64,000 nt of DNA from a bacterium HR19 (lineage in GTDB: Bacteria; Calescibacteriota; Calescibacteriia; Calescibacteriales; Calescibacteriaceae), in the NCBI GenBank assembly GCA_002898315.1, contig BEHV01000002.1:124001-188000 (forward strand). Direction: 5' to 3'. Under the pieces are notes generated by a model that was not told the DNA's origin, searched no databases, and saw only the letters and a list, made by a program, of their open reading frames with translations. The position numbers and the translations under genes are program-made. Shown one piece after another: positions 26,555-35,966 of the stretch; position 1 is the first letter of the stretch, and each line of letters begins with the position of its first letter.

Positions 26555-27988
26555 ATGAAATCAAGTGTTGCAGAGGAGAGAAAAAGAGAGTCAAAAGAAA
26601 ATGAACTGTCTTTTGATTATATGAAGTATGACTTCAAGATGCCAGAGATATATGAGTTCAAAACTAAAAAGGGGCTTGATGAAGAAGTTGTAAAGCAGAT
26701 TTCATATATAAAAGGTGAACCTCAGTGGATGACGGAGTTCAGGCTCAGGGCATACCAAATTTTCAAGAAAAAGCCAATGCCAACATGGGGACCTGACCTA
26801 TCTGAAATAAACTTTGATGAGTATCACTATTACATAAAGCCAACAGATAAAAAAGGGCACTCATGGGAAGATGTTCCTGATTACATAAAGGAGACATTTG
26901 AAAGGTTGGGAATTCCGGAGGCGGAAAGAAAATTCCTCGCAGGAGTTGGAGCTATGTATGAGAGCGAAGTTGTCTATCACAAGATAAGAGAAGACCTTCA
27001 AAGGAAAGGAGTTATTTTTGTAGATACAGATACTGCTGTTAGAGAGTATCCTGAACTTGTAAAAGAGTATTTCGGAAAAGTCGTCCCGCCAACAGATAAT
27101 AAATTTGCAGCTCTTAACTCTGCGGTTTGGTCTGGTGGTTCATTTATTTATGTCCCCCCGGGAGTGAAAGTTGATATGCCGTTGCAAGCGTATTTTAGAA
27201 TAAATGCTCAGAATGTCGGGCAGTTTGAGAGGACGCTTATAATAGCAGATGAAGATTCTTCTGTCACCTATGTTGAAGGGTGCTCTGCTCCGGTGTATTC
27301 AAAAGATTCTCTTCACTCTGCTGTTGTTGAAATAATTGCTAAACCGGGTGCGAGGGTTCAGTATATCACAATCCAGAACTGGTCAAAGAATGTTTTTAAC
27401 CTTGTTACGAAGAGAGCGGTTGCTTATGAAGATGCTGAGGTGATATGGATAGATGGGAATATTGGTTCAAAGGTCACGATGAAGTATCCGGCGATATACC
27501 TTATGGGTAGGGGTGCGAGGGGTCAGATTATATCTGTGGCTTACGCGGGAAGAGGTCAGTGGCAGGATGCTGGGGCAAAAGTCATTCACGCAGCACCATA
27601 TACAAGGTCTGTCATAACATCAAAATCGGTCTCAAAATTCGGTGGAGTGACCACTTACAGAGGACTTGTCAAAGTCGTTGAAGGAGCAAAAGGATCTTCT
27701 GTTTCTGTCTCATGTGATGCTCTTATTCTTGACGAGTTCTCAAAGTCAAACACAATACCTCATATGGAAATTCTTGAAGACGATGTTGAGATATCTCACG
27801 AGGCATCTGTTGGGAGAATTTCTGAAGATGTCATATTCTACCTTACTTCAAGGGGGCTTAAAGAATCCGAAGCTCTTGCTCTTATAGTCAGGGGATTTAT
27901 GGAACCATTTGTCAAAACTCTGCCGATGGAATACGCCGTTGAGATGAACAGATTGCTTGAACTTGAAATGGAAGGAGCAGTGGGATAA
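26555..27988 (+). CDS. sufB: Fe-S cluster assembly scaffold protein SufB
   Basis: The 477-residue protein is full length for SufB. Landmarks are 'PTDNKFAALN', 'SGGSFIYVPPGVKVDMPLQ', 'YVEGCSAPVY', 'SCDALILDEFS' (the Cys used for cluster assembly) and 'HEASVGRISED..FYL.SRGL'. SufB assembles [Fe-S] clusters in the SufBCD complex. SufC is absent nearby, and SufD is about 28 kb downstream, so the suf operon is broken up. A GGGAGG site precedes the ATG. Confidence 0.97.
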   Translation: MKSSVAEERKRESKENELSFDYMKYDFKMPEIYEFKTKKGLDEEVVKQISYIKGEPQWMTEFRLRAYQIFKKKPMPTWGPDLSEINFDEYHYYIKPTDKKGHSWEDVPDYIKETFERLGIPEAERKFLAGVGAMYESEVVYHKIREDLQRKGVIFVDTDTAVREYPELVKEYFGKVVPPTDNKFAALNSAVWSGGSFIYVPPGVKVDMPLQAYFRINAQNVGQFERTLIIADEDSSVTYVEGCSAPVYSKDSLHSAVVEIIAKPGARVQYITIQNWSKNVFNLVTKRAVAYEDAEVIWIDGNIGSKVTMKYPAIYLMGRGARGQIISVAYAGRGQWQDAGAKVIHAAPYTRSVITSKSVSKFGGVTTYRGLVKVVEGAKGSSVSVSCDALILDEFSKSNTIPHMEILEDDVEISHEASVGRISEDVIFYLTSRGLKESEALALIVRGFMEPFVKTLPMEYAVEMNRLLELEMEGAVG

Positions 27989-28108
27989 TACAAAGAAGTC
28001 CTAAAAGCAAAAAGCTGGAGAACTTTGAGAAAAAAAGTGTTCTCTTCGTAAACTATTTCTTTATTGTTTCTATATTTTTTCTTTTTTGATGTTTTTTATT
28101 TTTTATTG

Positions 28109-29695
28109 ATGATGTTCCCGAAAGATTTCAAACTTGTCAGCAGAGAAAGAGCGAGAGAGCTTGATAAAATAGCGGAAGAACAGTTTTCAATCCCTACATC
28201 TTTGCTTATGGAGAATGCCGGTAGAAAGGTTGCGGAGCATACAATAAAAATTCTTGTAGAAGGTGGCTATAAAAATGTAGTTGTAGTTGCTGGTGCAGGA
28301 AATAACGGGGGGGATGGATTCTGCGCAGCAAAACACATAAAGAATTCGGGCTTCCAACCAAAAATAATACTCATTGACTCCGAAGAAAAGATAAAAGGTG
28401 ATGCTCTTTTGAACTTCAACATAATCAGAAAAATGAAAATTGAAATAATTTCATATAAGGGAGGAAAAAATTCTTTTCTCCAAATCCTTCCAGAATCAGG
28501 AATTTTAATAGATGCTATATTCGGCACAGGACTTTCAAGAGATATTCAAGATGATAAACTCATAAGTATAATAGAGGAGATAAACAGATGGAAAAGGTCT
28601 GGCAAAGGAAGATTTGTTATATCGGTAGATATACCTTCTGGTCTTGACTCAAATACTGGAATCCCAAGACCTGTTGCTGTTGAAGCAGATGTGACTGTAA
28701 CATTTGCCCCAGCGAAAGTCGGATTATTTGTCGGTTCTGCTCAAAAATTTACAGGTAAAATTGAAATAGAAGATATAGGAATACCGCTTGAACTTTGGCA
28801 GAATTCAGAGTTCTCACTTGTTAAGTTAGATTTTATAAGAGCTTTACTGAAAGATAGGCAAGACCTATCTCATAAAGGGAACTACGGTCATCTTCTTTGT
28901 ATCTGCGGAGGGCTTGGCAGAGCGGGAGCAGCAGTCCTTGTCGGAAAATCAGCAGTCCATTCCGGAACAGGTTTGGTCACCTTGATGGTTCCAGATGTTG
29001 TATACGCTCCCGTAGCAAGTTCTGCGAGAGAGTATATGGTTTTTCCTGCTCCTTCTAAGGGCAGAACATTTTCTGAAAAATCTGTTGAACTTCTTGATGA
29101 ACTTATTGAAGGTAAAAGTGCTGTTGTCATAGGTCCGGGAATATGGGATGATGATGGGAGCAAGAAATTACTGTACCACCTAATAGAGAAGTTGAAGGAA
29201 AGAAATATACCATGTGTTTTAGATGCGGATGCTCTGAATATAGTTTCTCATGATGGCCTGGGGGTTCTGAAAGGATTGAAGGGAGTTATCACTCCACATC
29301 CCGGGGAGGCGGGACGCCTCCTTGGCAAATCTACAACAGATATACAGAAAGATAGAATTGGCTCAGCGAAGGAGTTAAGCGAGAGCTCTGGTATGGTTGC
29401 GGTTCTGAAGGGTTTCAGAACAATAATTACAGATGGCAAAACTTTCTACATAAACACAACAGGAGGAGGTGAGCTTGCAACCGGAGGTACAGGAGATGTG
29501 CTTTCGGGCATTATAGGAGGTCTTTTAGCTCAGGGATACTCTCCGTACGAATCTGCGATAATTGGTGTTTTTGTTCATGGATTAGCGGGAGAGATTATTT
29601 CAAAAGAGCTGAACTACAAGCTTGCGACCGCAGATAGATTAGCTGAAAACATAGAAAAAGCTCTCGGAGTTATCAAAGGTACTAATGTAGTTTAA
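28109..29695 (+). CDS. nnr: Bifunctional NAD(P)HX epimerase / ADP-dependent NAD(P)HX dehydratase
   Basis: A 528-residue fusion. The N-terminal YjeF epimerase domain (about 1-215) shows 'MENAGRKVAE', 'VAGAGNNGGDGFCAAKHI' and 'DIPSGLDSNTG'. The C-terminal ribokinase-like dehydratase domain shows 'HKGNYGHLL', 'LDADALN', 'TPHPGEAGRLLG' and 'ATGGTGDVLSG'. Together they repair hydrated NADH and NADPH. I chose ATG 28109 (or 28112) because the longer frame from TTG 28064 adds an implausible Phe-rich hydrophobic leader. It is convergent with kdsA with a 4-bp gap. Confidence 0.95.
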   Translation: MMFPKDFKLVSRERARELDKIAEEQFSIPTSLLMENAGRKVAEHTIKILVEGGYKNVVVVAGAGNNGGDGFCAAKHIKNSGFQPKIILIDSEEKIKGDALLNFNIIRKMKIEIISYKGGKNSFLQILPESGILIDAIFGTGLSRDIQDDKLISIIEEINRWKRSGKGRFVISVDIPSGLDSNTGIPRPVAVEADVTVTFAPAKVGLFVGSAQKFTGKIEIEDIGIPLELWQNSEFSLVKLDFIRALLKDRQDLSHKGNYGHLLCICGGLGRAGAAVLVGKSAVHSGTGLVTLMVPDVVYAPVASSAREYMVFPAPSKGRTFSEKSVELLDELIEGKSAVVIGPGIWDDDGSKKLLYHLIEKLKERNIPCVLDADALNIVSHDGLGVLKGLKGVITPHPGEAGRLLGKSTTDIQKDRIGSAKELSESSGMVAVLKGFRTIITDGKTFYINTTGGGELATGGTGDVLSGIIGGLLAQGYSPYESAIIGVFVHGLAGEIISKELNYKLATADRLAENIEKALGVIKGTNVV

Positions 29696-29699
29696 CTTA

Positions 29700-30554
29700 T
29701 CAACTTGATTTGAGATTTTTCCAGAGAGCATCTTGTATTTTCTTTATATCCTGAATTATTTCTTCAAACATTTCAAAGGTTATTGATGTTTTCGGGTCTG
29801 AAAGAGCTTTTTCTGGTTCTGGGTGGACTTCAAAGAAGAATCCATCCACTCCGACTGCTGCTGCTGCACGAGATAGGTAAGGCGAGAAAATTCTTTCCCC
29901 TTCTGATATTCCGTCTCCGGCTGATGGTTTCTGTAAGCTATGGGTTCCATCAAATGTGACGAGTGCCCACTGCTGCATTATGGGAATTCCCCTGAAATCT
30001 ACCACGAGGTCTCCGTATCCGAAAGCGAAACCTCTCTCGCATAAGATGATCTTTTGATTTCCTGTTGATTCAGCTTTTTCTACTATATATTTTGTGCTTG
30101 CGGGGGAGGAGAACTGCGGTTTTTTTATGTGAAGTGGCTTTTGGGTTTTTGCAGCTCCGACAACAAGGTCTGTCTGCCTTGCGAGAAAAGCCGGAATCTG
30201 AATCACATCAAGGACCTCTCCGGCGGGTTCTATCTCCTCTTTGCAGTGCACATCAGATAAGACCGGCAATCCAACCTTGCTCCTTACCTTTGCAAGTATT
30301 TCAAGTCCCTTTTCAAGTCCAGGTCCTCTGAATGACTTTACAGATGTTCTGTTCGCTTTATCGTACGATGCCTTGAAGATGAGTTGTATCCTGTGTTTTT
30401 CAGCAATCTGAAGGAGTTTTTCTGCACATTTTAGTGTGAAATCTTCTCCCTCTATGACGCATGGACCTGCGATGAAGATGAGGTCTTCCCCAGCAGTACA
30501 TTTGCGAACATCATCATCTCCTATCTCAAAAACTCTTTTTCTCCTTCTTAACAT
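29700..30554 (-). CDS. kdsA: KDO-8-phosphate synthase
   Basis: A 284-residue TIM-barrel enzyme that condenses phosphoenolpyruvate and arabinose 5-phosphate to KDO-8-phosphate, for LPS. Signatures include 'FIAGPCVIE', 'FKASYDKANR', 'GLPVLSDVH', 'IQIPAFLARQTDL', 'CERG' and 'FEVHPEPEKALSD'. The Cys in 'AGPC' occupies the metal-ligand position that is Asn in E. coli KdsA, so this is the metal-dependent class, as in Aquifex. It is strong evidence for an LPS outer membrane. It is 44 bp downstream of thiC on the same strand. Confidence 0.96.
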   Translation of the reverse strand: MLRRRKRVFEIGDDDVRKCTAGEDLIFIAGPCVIEGEDFTLKCAEKLLQIAEKHRIQLIFKASYDKANRTSVKSFRGPGLEKGLEILAKVRSKVGLPVLSDVHCKEEIEPAGEVLDVIQIPAFLARQTDLVVGAAKTQKPLHIKKPQFSSPASTKYIVEKAESTGNQKIILCERGFAFGYGDLVVDFRGIPIMQQWALVTFDGTHSLQKPSAGDGISEGERIFSPYLSRAAAAVGVDGFFFEVHPEPEKALSDPKTSITFEMFEEIIQDIKKIQDALWKNLKSS

Positions 30555-30598
30555 CTTTTTGGTTTCTGAACTTTTGAATTCTTATGTTTCCTGATTTT

Positions 30599-31915
30599 TT
30601 AATGGATGTGTTCTATGTGTATGTTATATCCTTTCTTTTTCAGAGTTTGCTCAACAAGGTTCATAGGGCAGAAGGGACCACACATAGAGCATGCTTTGGT
30701 TTTTGATGACCTTTCTCTAAATATTTTTTGTGCTTCGTTTGGGAAGAGCGCGAGTTCAAACTGTTTTTTCCAGTCAAGTTTGTATCTTGCCTGAGACATA
30801 AGAAGATTTCTCTCAATTGCTTTTTTATTACCTCTTGCTATGTCAGCTATGTGAGCTGCTATTCGGAAAGCTATCAGACCTTCTTTTACCTGTTCTGGTG
30901 ATGGTAGCCCGAGGTGTTCTGCTGGGGTGAGGTAGCAGAGCATATCTGCTCCGTACATTCCGGCAAGTGCTCCACCTATTGCTCCTGCTATGTGGTCGTA
31001 TCCTGCTGCTGTATCGCAGGGTAGCATGCCCAAAATGTAAAATGGCGCCCCCTTGCAGAGTTTCTTCTCTATCTGAACATTTGTGAAAATCTCATTGAGC
31101 GGTATGTGTCCCGGACCTTCTACCATAGCTTGAACTCCGGCTTTTCTCGCTCTTTCAACAAGCTCCCCTATTATTATTAGTTCTTGTATTTGTGGTCTAT
31201 CTGTTGAATCTGCTATTGAGCCCGGTCTCAGACCATCTCCTAAGCTCAAAGTCATATCATACTCTCTTGCTATTTCAAGTAATCTATCAAAGTATTTGTA
31301 AAGGGGATTTTCCATTTCGTTGTGAATCATCCACGCAGCCATCAATCCCCCACCTCTTGATACAATTCCGGTCACTCTCTGGGTGTTTTGATACCTCCTG
31401 AGGGATTCAAGAGTCACTCCGCAGTGGACTGTTATGAAATCTACTCCTCTTTTTCCGTGTTCTTCAATCACTTCAAATAGGTCATCAACCGTCATGTTGT
31501 AGAATGAGCCCTTTTGCTTTGCCGCCCTGAATTCTGCCTCATATATGGGAACTGTTCCAATTGGTATTTTTGATTTTTCAATAAGAGTTTTCATTATGGT
31601 TTCAAGGTCTCCACCTGTTGAAAGGTCCATCACTGTATCTCCACCATACTCCATCGCTATGGCAAGTTTTTCTATTTCCTCATCTAAATTTGCGTAGTCA
31701 TAAGATGTTCCTATATTCACATTTACTTTTACTGTCAATCCTTCTCCTATTCCTGTGAATCTTTCTAATGATTTGTGATTTGGGTTTGCGGGTATTACTA
31801 CCAATCCTTGTGCTACTTTTTCTCTTAACTCTTCGGGTGATATTCCTTCTTGTTCTGCTATATAATACATTTCGTCTGTGATTATTCCTTTTCTTGCTTT
31901 TTCAAGCTGTGTCAT
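30599..31915 (-). CDS. thiC: Phosphomethylpyrimidine synthase ThiC
   Basis: The 438-residue radical SAM enzyme converts aminoimidazole ribotide to the thiamin pyrimidine. It has 'NVNIGTS', 'MDLSTGGDL', 'GTVPIYEA', 'EGPGHIPL', 'LPCDTAAGYDHI' and the C-terminal cluster motif CSMCGPFC (CxxCxxxxC). It lacks the long N-terminal domain of proteobacterial ThiC, as in many thermophiles and anaerobes. GGAGGTG lies before the ATG. Only 58 bp separate it from the HisZ-like gene upstream, too short for a TPP riboswitch, and no thi-box sequence is visible. BzaF is a less likely alternative. Confidence 0.95.
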   Translation of the reverse strand: MTQLEKARKGIITDEMYYIAEQEGISPEELREKVAQGLVVIPANPNHKSLERFTGIGEGLTVKVNVNIGTSYDYANLDEEIEKLAIAMEYGGDTVMDLSTGGDLETIMKTLIEKSKIPIGTVPIYEAEFRAAKQKGSFYNMTVDDLFEVIEEHGKRGVDFITVHCGVTLESLRRYQNTQRVTGIVSRGGGLMAAWMIHNEMENPLYKYFDRLLEIAREYDMTLSLGDGLRPGSIADSTDRPQIQELIIIGELVERARKAGVQAMVEGPGHIPLNEIFTNVQIEKKLCKGAPFYILGMLPCDTAAGYDHIAGAIGGALAGMYGADMLCYLTPAEHLGLPSPEQVKEGLIAFRIAAHIADIARGNKKAIERNLLMSQARYKLDWKKQFELALFPNEAQKIFRERSSKTKACSMCGPFCPMNLVEQTLKKKGYNIHIEHIH

Positions 31916-31973
31916 AAAGATTTCACCTCCTTAATTCATTTTAATTTAGTAATTTTTGAAGTTGTTTTATGTT

Positions 31974-32687
31974 TTACCGACTTAATTTTAGCAGGTTTAT
32001 TGAGAATCCGATTCCTTCCTTGCCGAAGAGAGAGTATATTCCTCCTGCTCCTATTTTTTTAGAGTTGTGAAATAATATGAAGACAGTTCCCGAGTAATAA
32101 TCTTTTTGTGCTTTTTCAGAGAGGTTGAACAATTTTTTCAGAGAGACCGATTTTGAAAAAACCTTCATATCGTATGGCATCTCTATGACTTCTTGTATTT
32201 TTTTCTCGTCTTCAAAGACCGAGAAGAAAACTTTCGCTATCTCGTTTTCTATTTTTTTCTCTTCTATGAGTTTTTGTATTTGCGTTGCGTTTTTTTTGAA
32301 GAAATATTCTGCGTACTCTCCGAGTATTTTTTTTGCAATTCCCTGATGTGCTATGAGAACACTCATTTCTCCTCCCGAGATTTCAGTTATTATATTTGAA
32401 ATCATGTTGAGCGCCAAGGCACATAGTTTTATCTCCTCCTCGCCAACATATTTGTTTATTATCTCACAACCTATCTGATACATTTCTTCTCCTCTTCCAA
32501 AGTGGGTTATTCTGAATATGCTTCCTCTGTAGCAGACCTTGCCTCCTGATGTTCTTTTTGCTATCTCACGGGTAAAATCTTCTCTGACCTCTTTTTCGTA
32601 GAGAGGAATTCTTATCTCCTCAAATCCGAGTTCATCAAAAACCTTCATAGTTCTGAACTCTATTTCTCTTATTTCTTTGAGGTTCAT
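31974..32687 (-). CDS. Short HisZ-like ATP phosphoribosyltransferase regulatory subunit
   Basis: The 237-residue protein resembles a trimmed class II HisRS-like domain: 'FDELGFEEIRIPLYE', 'DFTREIAKRT' and 'VCYRGSIFR..HFGRGEEMYQIGCE' follow motifs of HisZ, and 'YYSGTVFILF' matches its late motif. HisZ stimulates short-form HisG in histidine synthesis and has about 280-400 residues, so this one is unusually small. It lacks the tRNA-synthetase catalytic motifs needed for HisRS. Its ATG overlaps the deacetylase stop (ATGA). hisG is not in the window. Confidence 0.75.
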   Translation of the reverse strand: MNLKEIREIEFRTMKVFDELGFEEIRIPLYEKEVREDFTREIAKRTSGGKVCYRGSIFRITHFGRGEEMYQIGCEIINKYVGEEEIKLCALALNMISNIITEISGGEMSVLIAHQGIAKKILGEYAEYFFKKNATQIQKLIEEKKIENEIAKVFFSVFEDEKKIQEVIEMPYDMKVFSKSVSLKKLFNLSEKAQKDYYSGTVFILFHNSKKIGAGGIYSLFGKEGIGFSINLLKLSR

Positions 32688-33697
32688 AGCTCTCTTTTCC
32701 TTTCAAAAAAGAAATCAATCAGTTTTTTTTCAAAAATTTCTCCGTTCCAGTTCATAACTGCGAACCTCGGGATTTGGTTTCTTGGGGTGAGAAAATAGAC
32801 CTGACCTTTTATTCCTGTGAAAGAAAATTTAAATATTCTTTTTGCTAATTCAAGGGTCTTTTCGTTGAAATCTTCTTTCAGACCGAATGGGTAAGCGAAG
32901 AGTTCAATTTTTCTATTACATATTTTTTCAAGTTTTATTGCGCTGATAAGCATTTCACTTTCTTGTTCTCTCTCTTCTAAGATTGATAGGGTTCTGTGAG
33001 TTTCAGTGTGCGCTCCTATGAGAAAATTTTTCCCAAGTTCGGCGACTTCGTCTTCTATCATGTAATTTCTTCCATCCATTTCATCTTCGTCATCATCCGA
33101 TATGCTTTTTTTTACTTTCTCAAAAATTTCATCTGGATTTTTTGAATATTTTATTTTTCGGTAGAGCAGAGCAAAAAGTTCTGATTTTTTCAAATTCAGT
33201 TTTCGGTTTGAGATTTTTTCAAACGGTTTTGAGTATGTGAATGGAGGGAGAACATCTATCTCATCATCTTTTTCAAGCTCAATCTCCAAGGTAGTTTTTT
33301 CATCTATTTCAAGGGAGAAATTTTTTTTGATTTTTCCTGTGAGAAATATTTCTTCAAGTTTATCATACCAGGAATATTTTTTTCCGAGAAATCCAGTTGT
33401 GATGAAAAACACTGCTCCGACTCCGTGTTTTTCAAGGATTTTTTTCGCGTAATCAAAGTTATCTTTGTATCCGTCATCAAATGTGAGAAGGACTTTGCCT
33501 TTGGGTTTTGGGCAGAAAATATCTTCAAGCGGGCAGGCAAATTTTTTTATGACTTCTATCTGCTCTTCAAAGTTCTTCAAAGAGACCTTTATTTTGTATA
33601 GGTCTTTTTCATCTTTTTCTGTTATTCTGTGGTAAAGAAGAACAACGCCTGCTGGTAATTTCTCAACAATAAACCTCTTTATAAACGCCTTTAACAT
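32684..33697 (-). CDS. Polysaccharide deacetylase (NodB homology)
   Basis: The 337-residue protein has the NodB fold: 'VLLYHRI', 'LLTFDDGYKDN' (catalytic base and metal Asp), 'AVFFITTGFL', 'IGAHTETHRTL' (metal histidines) and 'FAYPFG'. A long insert (about 125-205) of charged residues separates the halves. It likely de-N-acetylates a cell-surface sugar. No signal peptide is evident, so it may be cytosolic. Its last base pairs overlap the HisZ-like start. It is divergent from rpoZ with a 94-bp spacer. Confidence 0.9.
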   Translation of the reverse strand: MLKAFIKRFIVEKLPAGVVLLYHRITEKDEKDLYKIKVSLKNFEEQIEVIKKFACPLEDIFCPKPKGKVLLTFDDGYKDNFDYAKKILEKHGVGAVFFITTGFLGKKYSWYDKLEEIFLTGKIKKNFSLEIDEKTTLEIELEKDDEIDVLPPFTYSKPFEKISNRKLNLKKSELFALLYRKIKYSKNPDEIFEKVKKSISDDDEDEMDGRNYMIEDEVAELGKNFLIGAHTETHRTLSILEEREQESEMLISAIKLEKICNRKIELFAYPFGLKEDFNEKTLELAKRIFKFSFTGIKGQVYFLTPRNQIPRFAVMNWNGEIFEKKLIDFFFERKREL

Positions 33698-33791
33698 AAG
33701 ATAGATAGACCTGCTTTAAAATTAAAATTATGCGTCATAAATTTTTGAAAAACTATCAAAACAAGTTGTGTTTTTTTATTCTTTAAGGTAT

Positions 33792-34022
33792 ATGGCAAGG
33801 ATAACAATTGAGGATTGCCTGGAAAAAGTCCCGAATAAATTTGTTCTTGTGAGGATGGCAATTTTGAGGGCAAATCAGCTTATGAAAGGAACAAGACCAC
33901 TTATAGATAACATAGAGGATAATAGAGAAATAGTCCTCGCTCTCCGAGAGATAGCGGCGGGAAAAGTAAAATACAAAGAGGTGTCAGAAGAAGAAAGAAG
34001 AAGAGAAGAAAAAATTCTCTGA
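33792..34022 (+). CDS. rpoZ: RNA polymerase omega subunit
   Basis: A 76-residue protein with the omega pattern: '[19 protein letters not shown]' at the N-terminus, '[12 protein letters not shown]', then '[15 protein letters not shown]' and an acidic/basic helical tail. Omega latches beta' during RNA polymerase assembly. I chose the ATG at 33792, next to AAGG, because a longer frame from 33768 would add eight residues atypical for omega. A 133-bp spacer follows, which contains the lepA promoter candidate. Confidence 0.94.
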   Translation: MARITIEDCLEKVPNKFVLVRMAILRANQLMKGTRPLIDNIEDNREIVLALREIAAGKVKYKEVSEEERRREEKIL

Positions 34023-34102
34023 AAAAAAATCTCTCTTTCGCATTTGAAATTTTGGGAATTTCTGTTCTCATAAGTTTTCAAGCGGTTTAAGTATTTGCAA
34101 AC

Positions 34103-34132
34103 TTGACAGAGCCGAACATAACTTATTACTTT
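34103..34132 (+). promoter_or_regulatory. Candidate promoter of lepA
   Basis: A perfect -35 hexamer TTGACA (34103-34108) is followed after 18 bp by TACTTT (34127-34132), a weak -10 match. A start near 34139 leaves a leader of about 17 nt before the lepA ATG at 34156. A second TATA-like element lies nearer the ATG, so the exact start is uncertain. Confidence 0.4.
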
Positions 34133-34155
34133 GATTATTATTCTATATTGGTTCT

Positions 34156-35952
34156 ATGCCTTTTAAAGATACAAAGAGAAACTTCTGTATAATAGCTCAT
34201 GTTGATCACGGAAAATCTACTCTGGCAGATAGATTCCTTGAAATCTCCGGTGCGGTTGATCCGAGAAAAATGAGAGAGCAATTTCTTGATAATCTCTCTG
34301 TTGAAAGAGAAAGGGGGATTACAGTAAGGTCTCAGACCGCTCATCTGAGGTACAAATTAAACGGGGTAGAGTATGAGCTTAACCTTATAGATACTCCGGG
34401 ACACTCTGATTTTCAATATGAGGTCTCGCGTGCTATGTCTGCCTGTGAGGGAGCGGTCTTGCTTGTTGATGCTACACAGGGAGTCCAAGCTCAAACTCTC
34501 TCTTATGCCTACCTTGCGATAGAAAGGGGATTAGAGATAGTCGTTGCAATAAACAAAATAGACCTGCCCGCTGCTGATATTGAGAGAACGAAAAAGCAAA
34601 TAGAGGAGATTATAGGAATAGATGCTGGGGGTGCAGTTCTTGTCAGCGCAAAAACAGGTCAAGGTGTTCAAGAACTCATCAAAAAGATTATAGATGTTAT
34701 ACCGCCTCCTTACTACGATGAAAATGGAACTCTTTCTTGCCTTATATTTGATTCGTGGTATGACCCGTACTGGGGAGTTATAGCTCTCGTGAGAGTTTTC
34801 AACGGGAAGATGAACAAAGGGGATAAAATTCGTGTTTTCTCAACAGGTAAAGATTTCACTATACAACGACTTGGTTTTGTAAGAGGAGGAGAAACATATG
34901 ATACAGATTACCTTGAACAGGGAGATGTCGGATTTGTTATTCTTGGGACGAAAGATATTTCTGATCTGAAAGTTGGGGATACTATTACTTCATCGGAAAA
35001 TCCCGTCAAAGAACCGATTCCGGGTTTCAGAGAGATAAAACCGGTTGTTTTCGCTTCTTTTTATCCGCAGTTTCCAGAAGATTATGAAAAGCTCAAAGAT
35101 GCGCTTTTTAAGCTGAAGCTCAACGATTACTCACTTGAGATAGAGTATGAGAACTCTCCTGCTCTCGGAGCTGGTTTCAGAATAGGTTTTTGTGGAACTC
35201 TTCATATGGAGGTGACATCGCAGAGAATAAAAGATGAATTCGGAGTAGATGTTATAGCCACATTTCCTCAGGTTGCGTATATTGTCAGGTTGAGAGATGG
35301 TAAGGAGATAGTTGTGAAAAGTCCAGCTGAATTTCCCAGTCCCGATAGAATAGATGTGATAAAGGAGCCGAGGGTTAGGGTTACCATTCATACTCCACAG
35401 GAGTATATAGGGGAGATATTCAGGATATGTGAGGAGAGAAGGGGTAAGCAGTTGGATTTCAAGGTATCATCTGACCTTGCGGTTATAACTTACTCTATGC
35501 CACTTTCTTCTATTGTTTTTGGTTTTAACGATGAGGTGAAGTCGGTTTCTCGTGGTTTTGCTTCTTGGGACTATGAGTTTGAAGGTTGGGAGCCGGCTGA
35601 TATAGTAAAGCTTGACACTTATATAAATCAGAAGAGGGTTGATGAACTTTCTGTTATAGTGCCGAGAGATACTGCTCAGAGGAAAGCGAGAGAGATAGCC
35701 GAAAAGCTACGGCAAATCATTCCGAGGCAGGTTTTTGAAGTTGTAATTCAGGTCGGGATCGGTTCAAGAATCCTTGCGAGAGAGGAGATAAAACCTTACA
35801 GGAAAGATGTTACTGCAAAGTGCTACGGCGGAGATGTCACAAGAAAGATAAAACTTCTTGAAAAACAGAAGGAAGGAAAAAAGAGGTTGAAGATGATAGG
35901 TAATGTTGAAGTCCCCCCGGAAGCGTTTATAGAGGTCTTCAAGGTAAAGTGA
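34156..35952 (+). CDS. lepA: Elongation factor 4 (LepA)
   Basis: The 598-residue translational GTPase has 'AHVDHGKSTLADR' (G1), 'RERGITV' (G2), 'DTPGHSDF' (G3), 'NKIDLP' (G4) and 'SAKTGQGV' (G5). Domains II, III and V and the LepA-specific C-terminal domain ('DVTAKCYGGDVTRK', 'GNVEVP.EAF') follow. EF4 acts on stalled or initiating ribosomes. It is full length and lies 14 bp from convergent ispD. No Shine-Dalgarno site precedes the ATG. Confidence 0.97.
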   Translation: MPFKDTKRNFCIIAHVDHGKSTLADRFLEISGAVDPRKMREQFLDNLSVERERGITVRSQTAHLRYKLNGVEYELNLIDTPGHSDFQYEVSRAMSACEGAVLLVDATQGVQAQTLSYAYLAIERGLEIVVAINKIDLPAADIERTKKQIEEIIGIDAGGAVLVSAKTGQGVQELIKKIIDVIPPPYYDENGTLSCLIFDSWYDPYWGVIALVRVFNGKMNKGDKIRVFSTGKDFTIQRLGFVRGGETYDTDYLEQGDVGFVILGTKDISDLKVGDTITSSENPVKEPIPGFREIKPVVFASFYPQFPEDYEKLKDALFKLKLNDYSLEIEYENSPALGAGFRIGFCGTLHMEVTSQRIKDEFGVDVIATFPQVAYIVRLRDGKEIVVKSPAEFPSPDRIDVIKEPRVRVTIHTPQEYIGEIFRICEERRGKQLDFKVSSDLAVITYSMPLSSIVFGFNDEVKSVSRGFASWDYEFEGWEPADIVKLDTYINQKRVDELSVIVPRDTAQRKAREIAEKLRQIIPRQVFEVVIQVGIGSRILAREEIKPYRKDVTAKCYGGDVTRKIKLLEKQKEGKKRLKMIGNVEVPPEAFIEVFKVK

Positions 35953-35966
35953 TTTTTTTCAACACG

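Noticed and set aside
28064-28108. Phe-rich hydrophobic N-terminal extension of the NAD(P)HX repair enzyme
   Set aside because: Starts at TTG in a T-rich spacer. The enzyme is soluble, and the internal Met-Met fits the family start.
31916-31973. TPP riboswitch upstream of thiC
   Set aside because: Only 58 bp are available and no thi-box pattern is visible; just a strong ribosome binding site.
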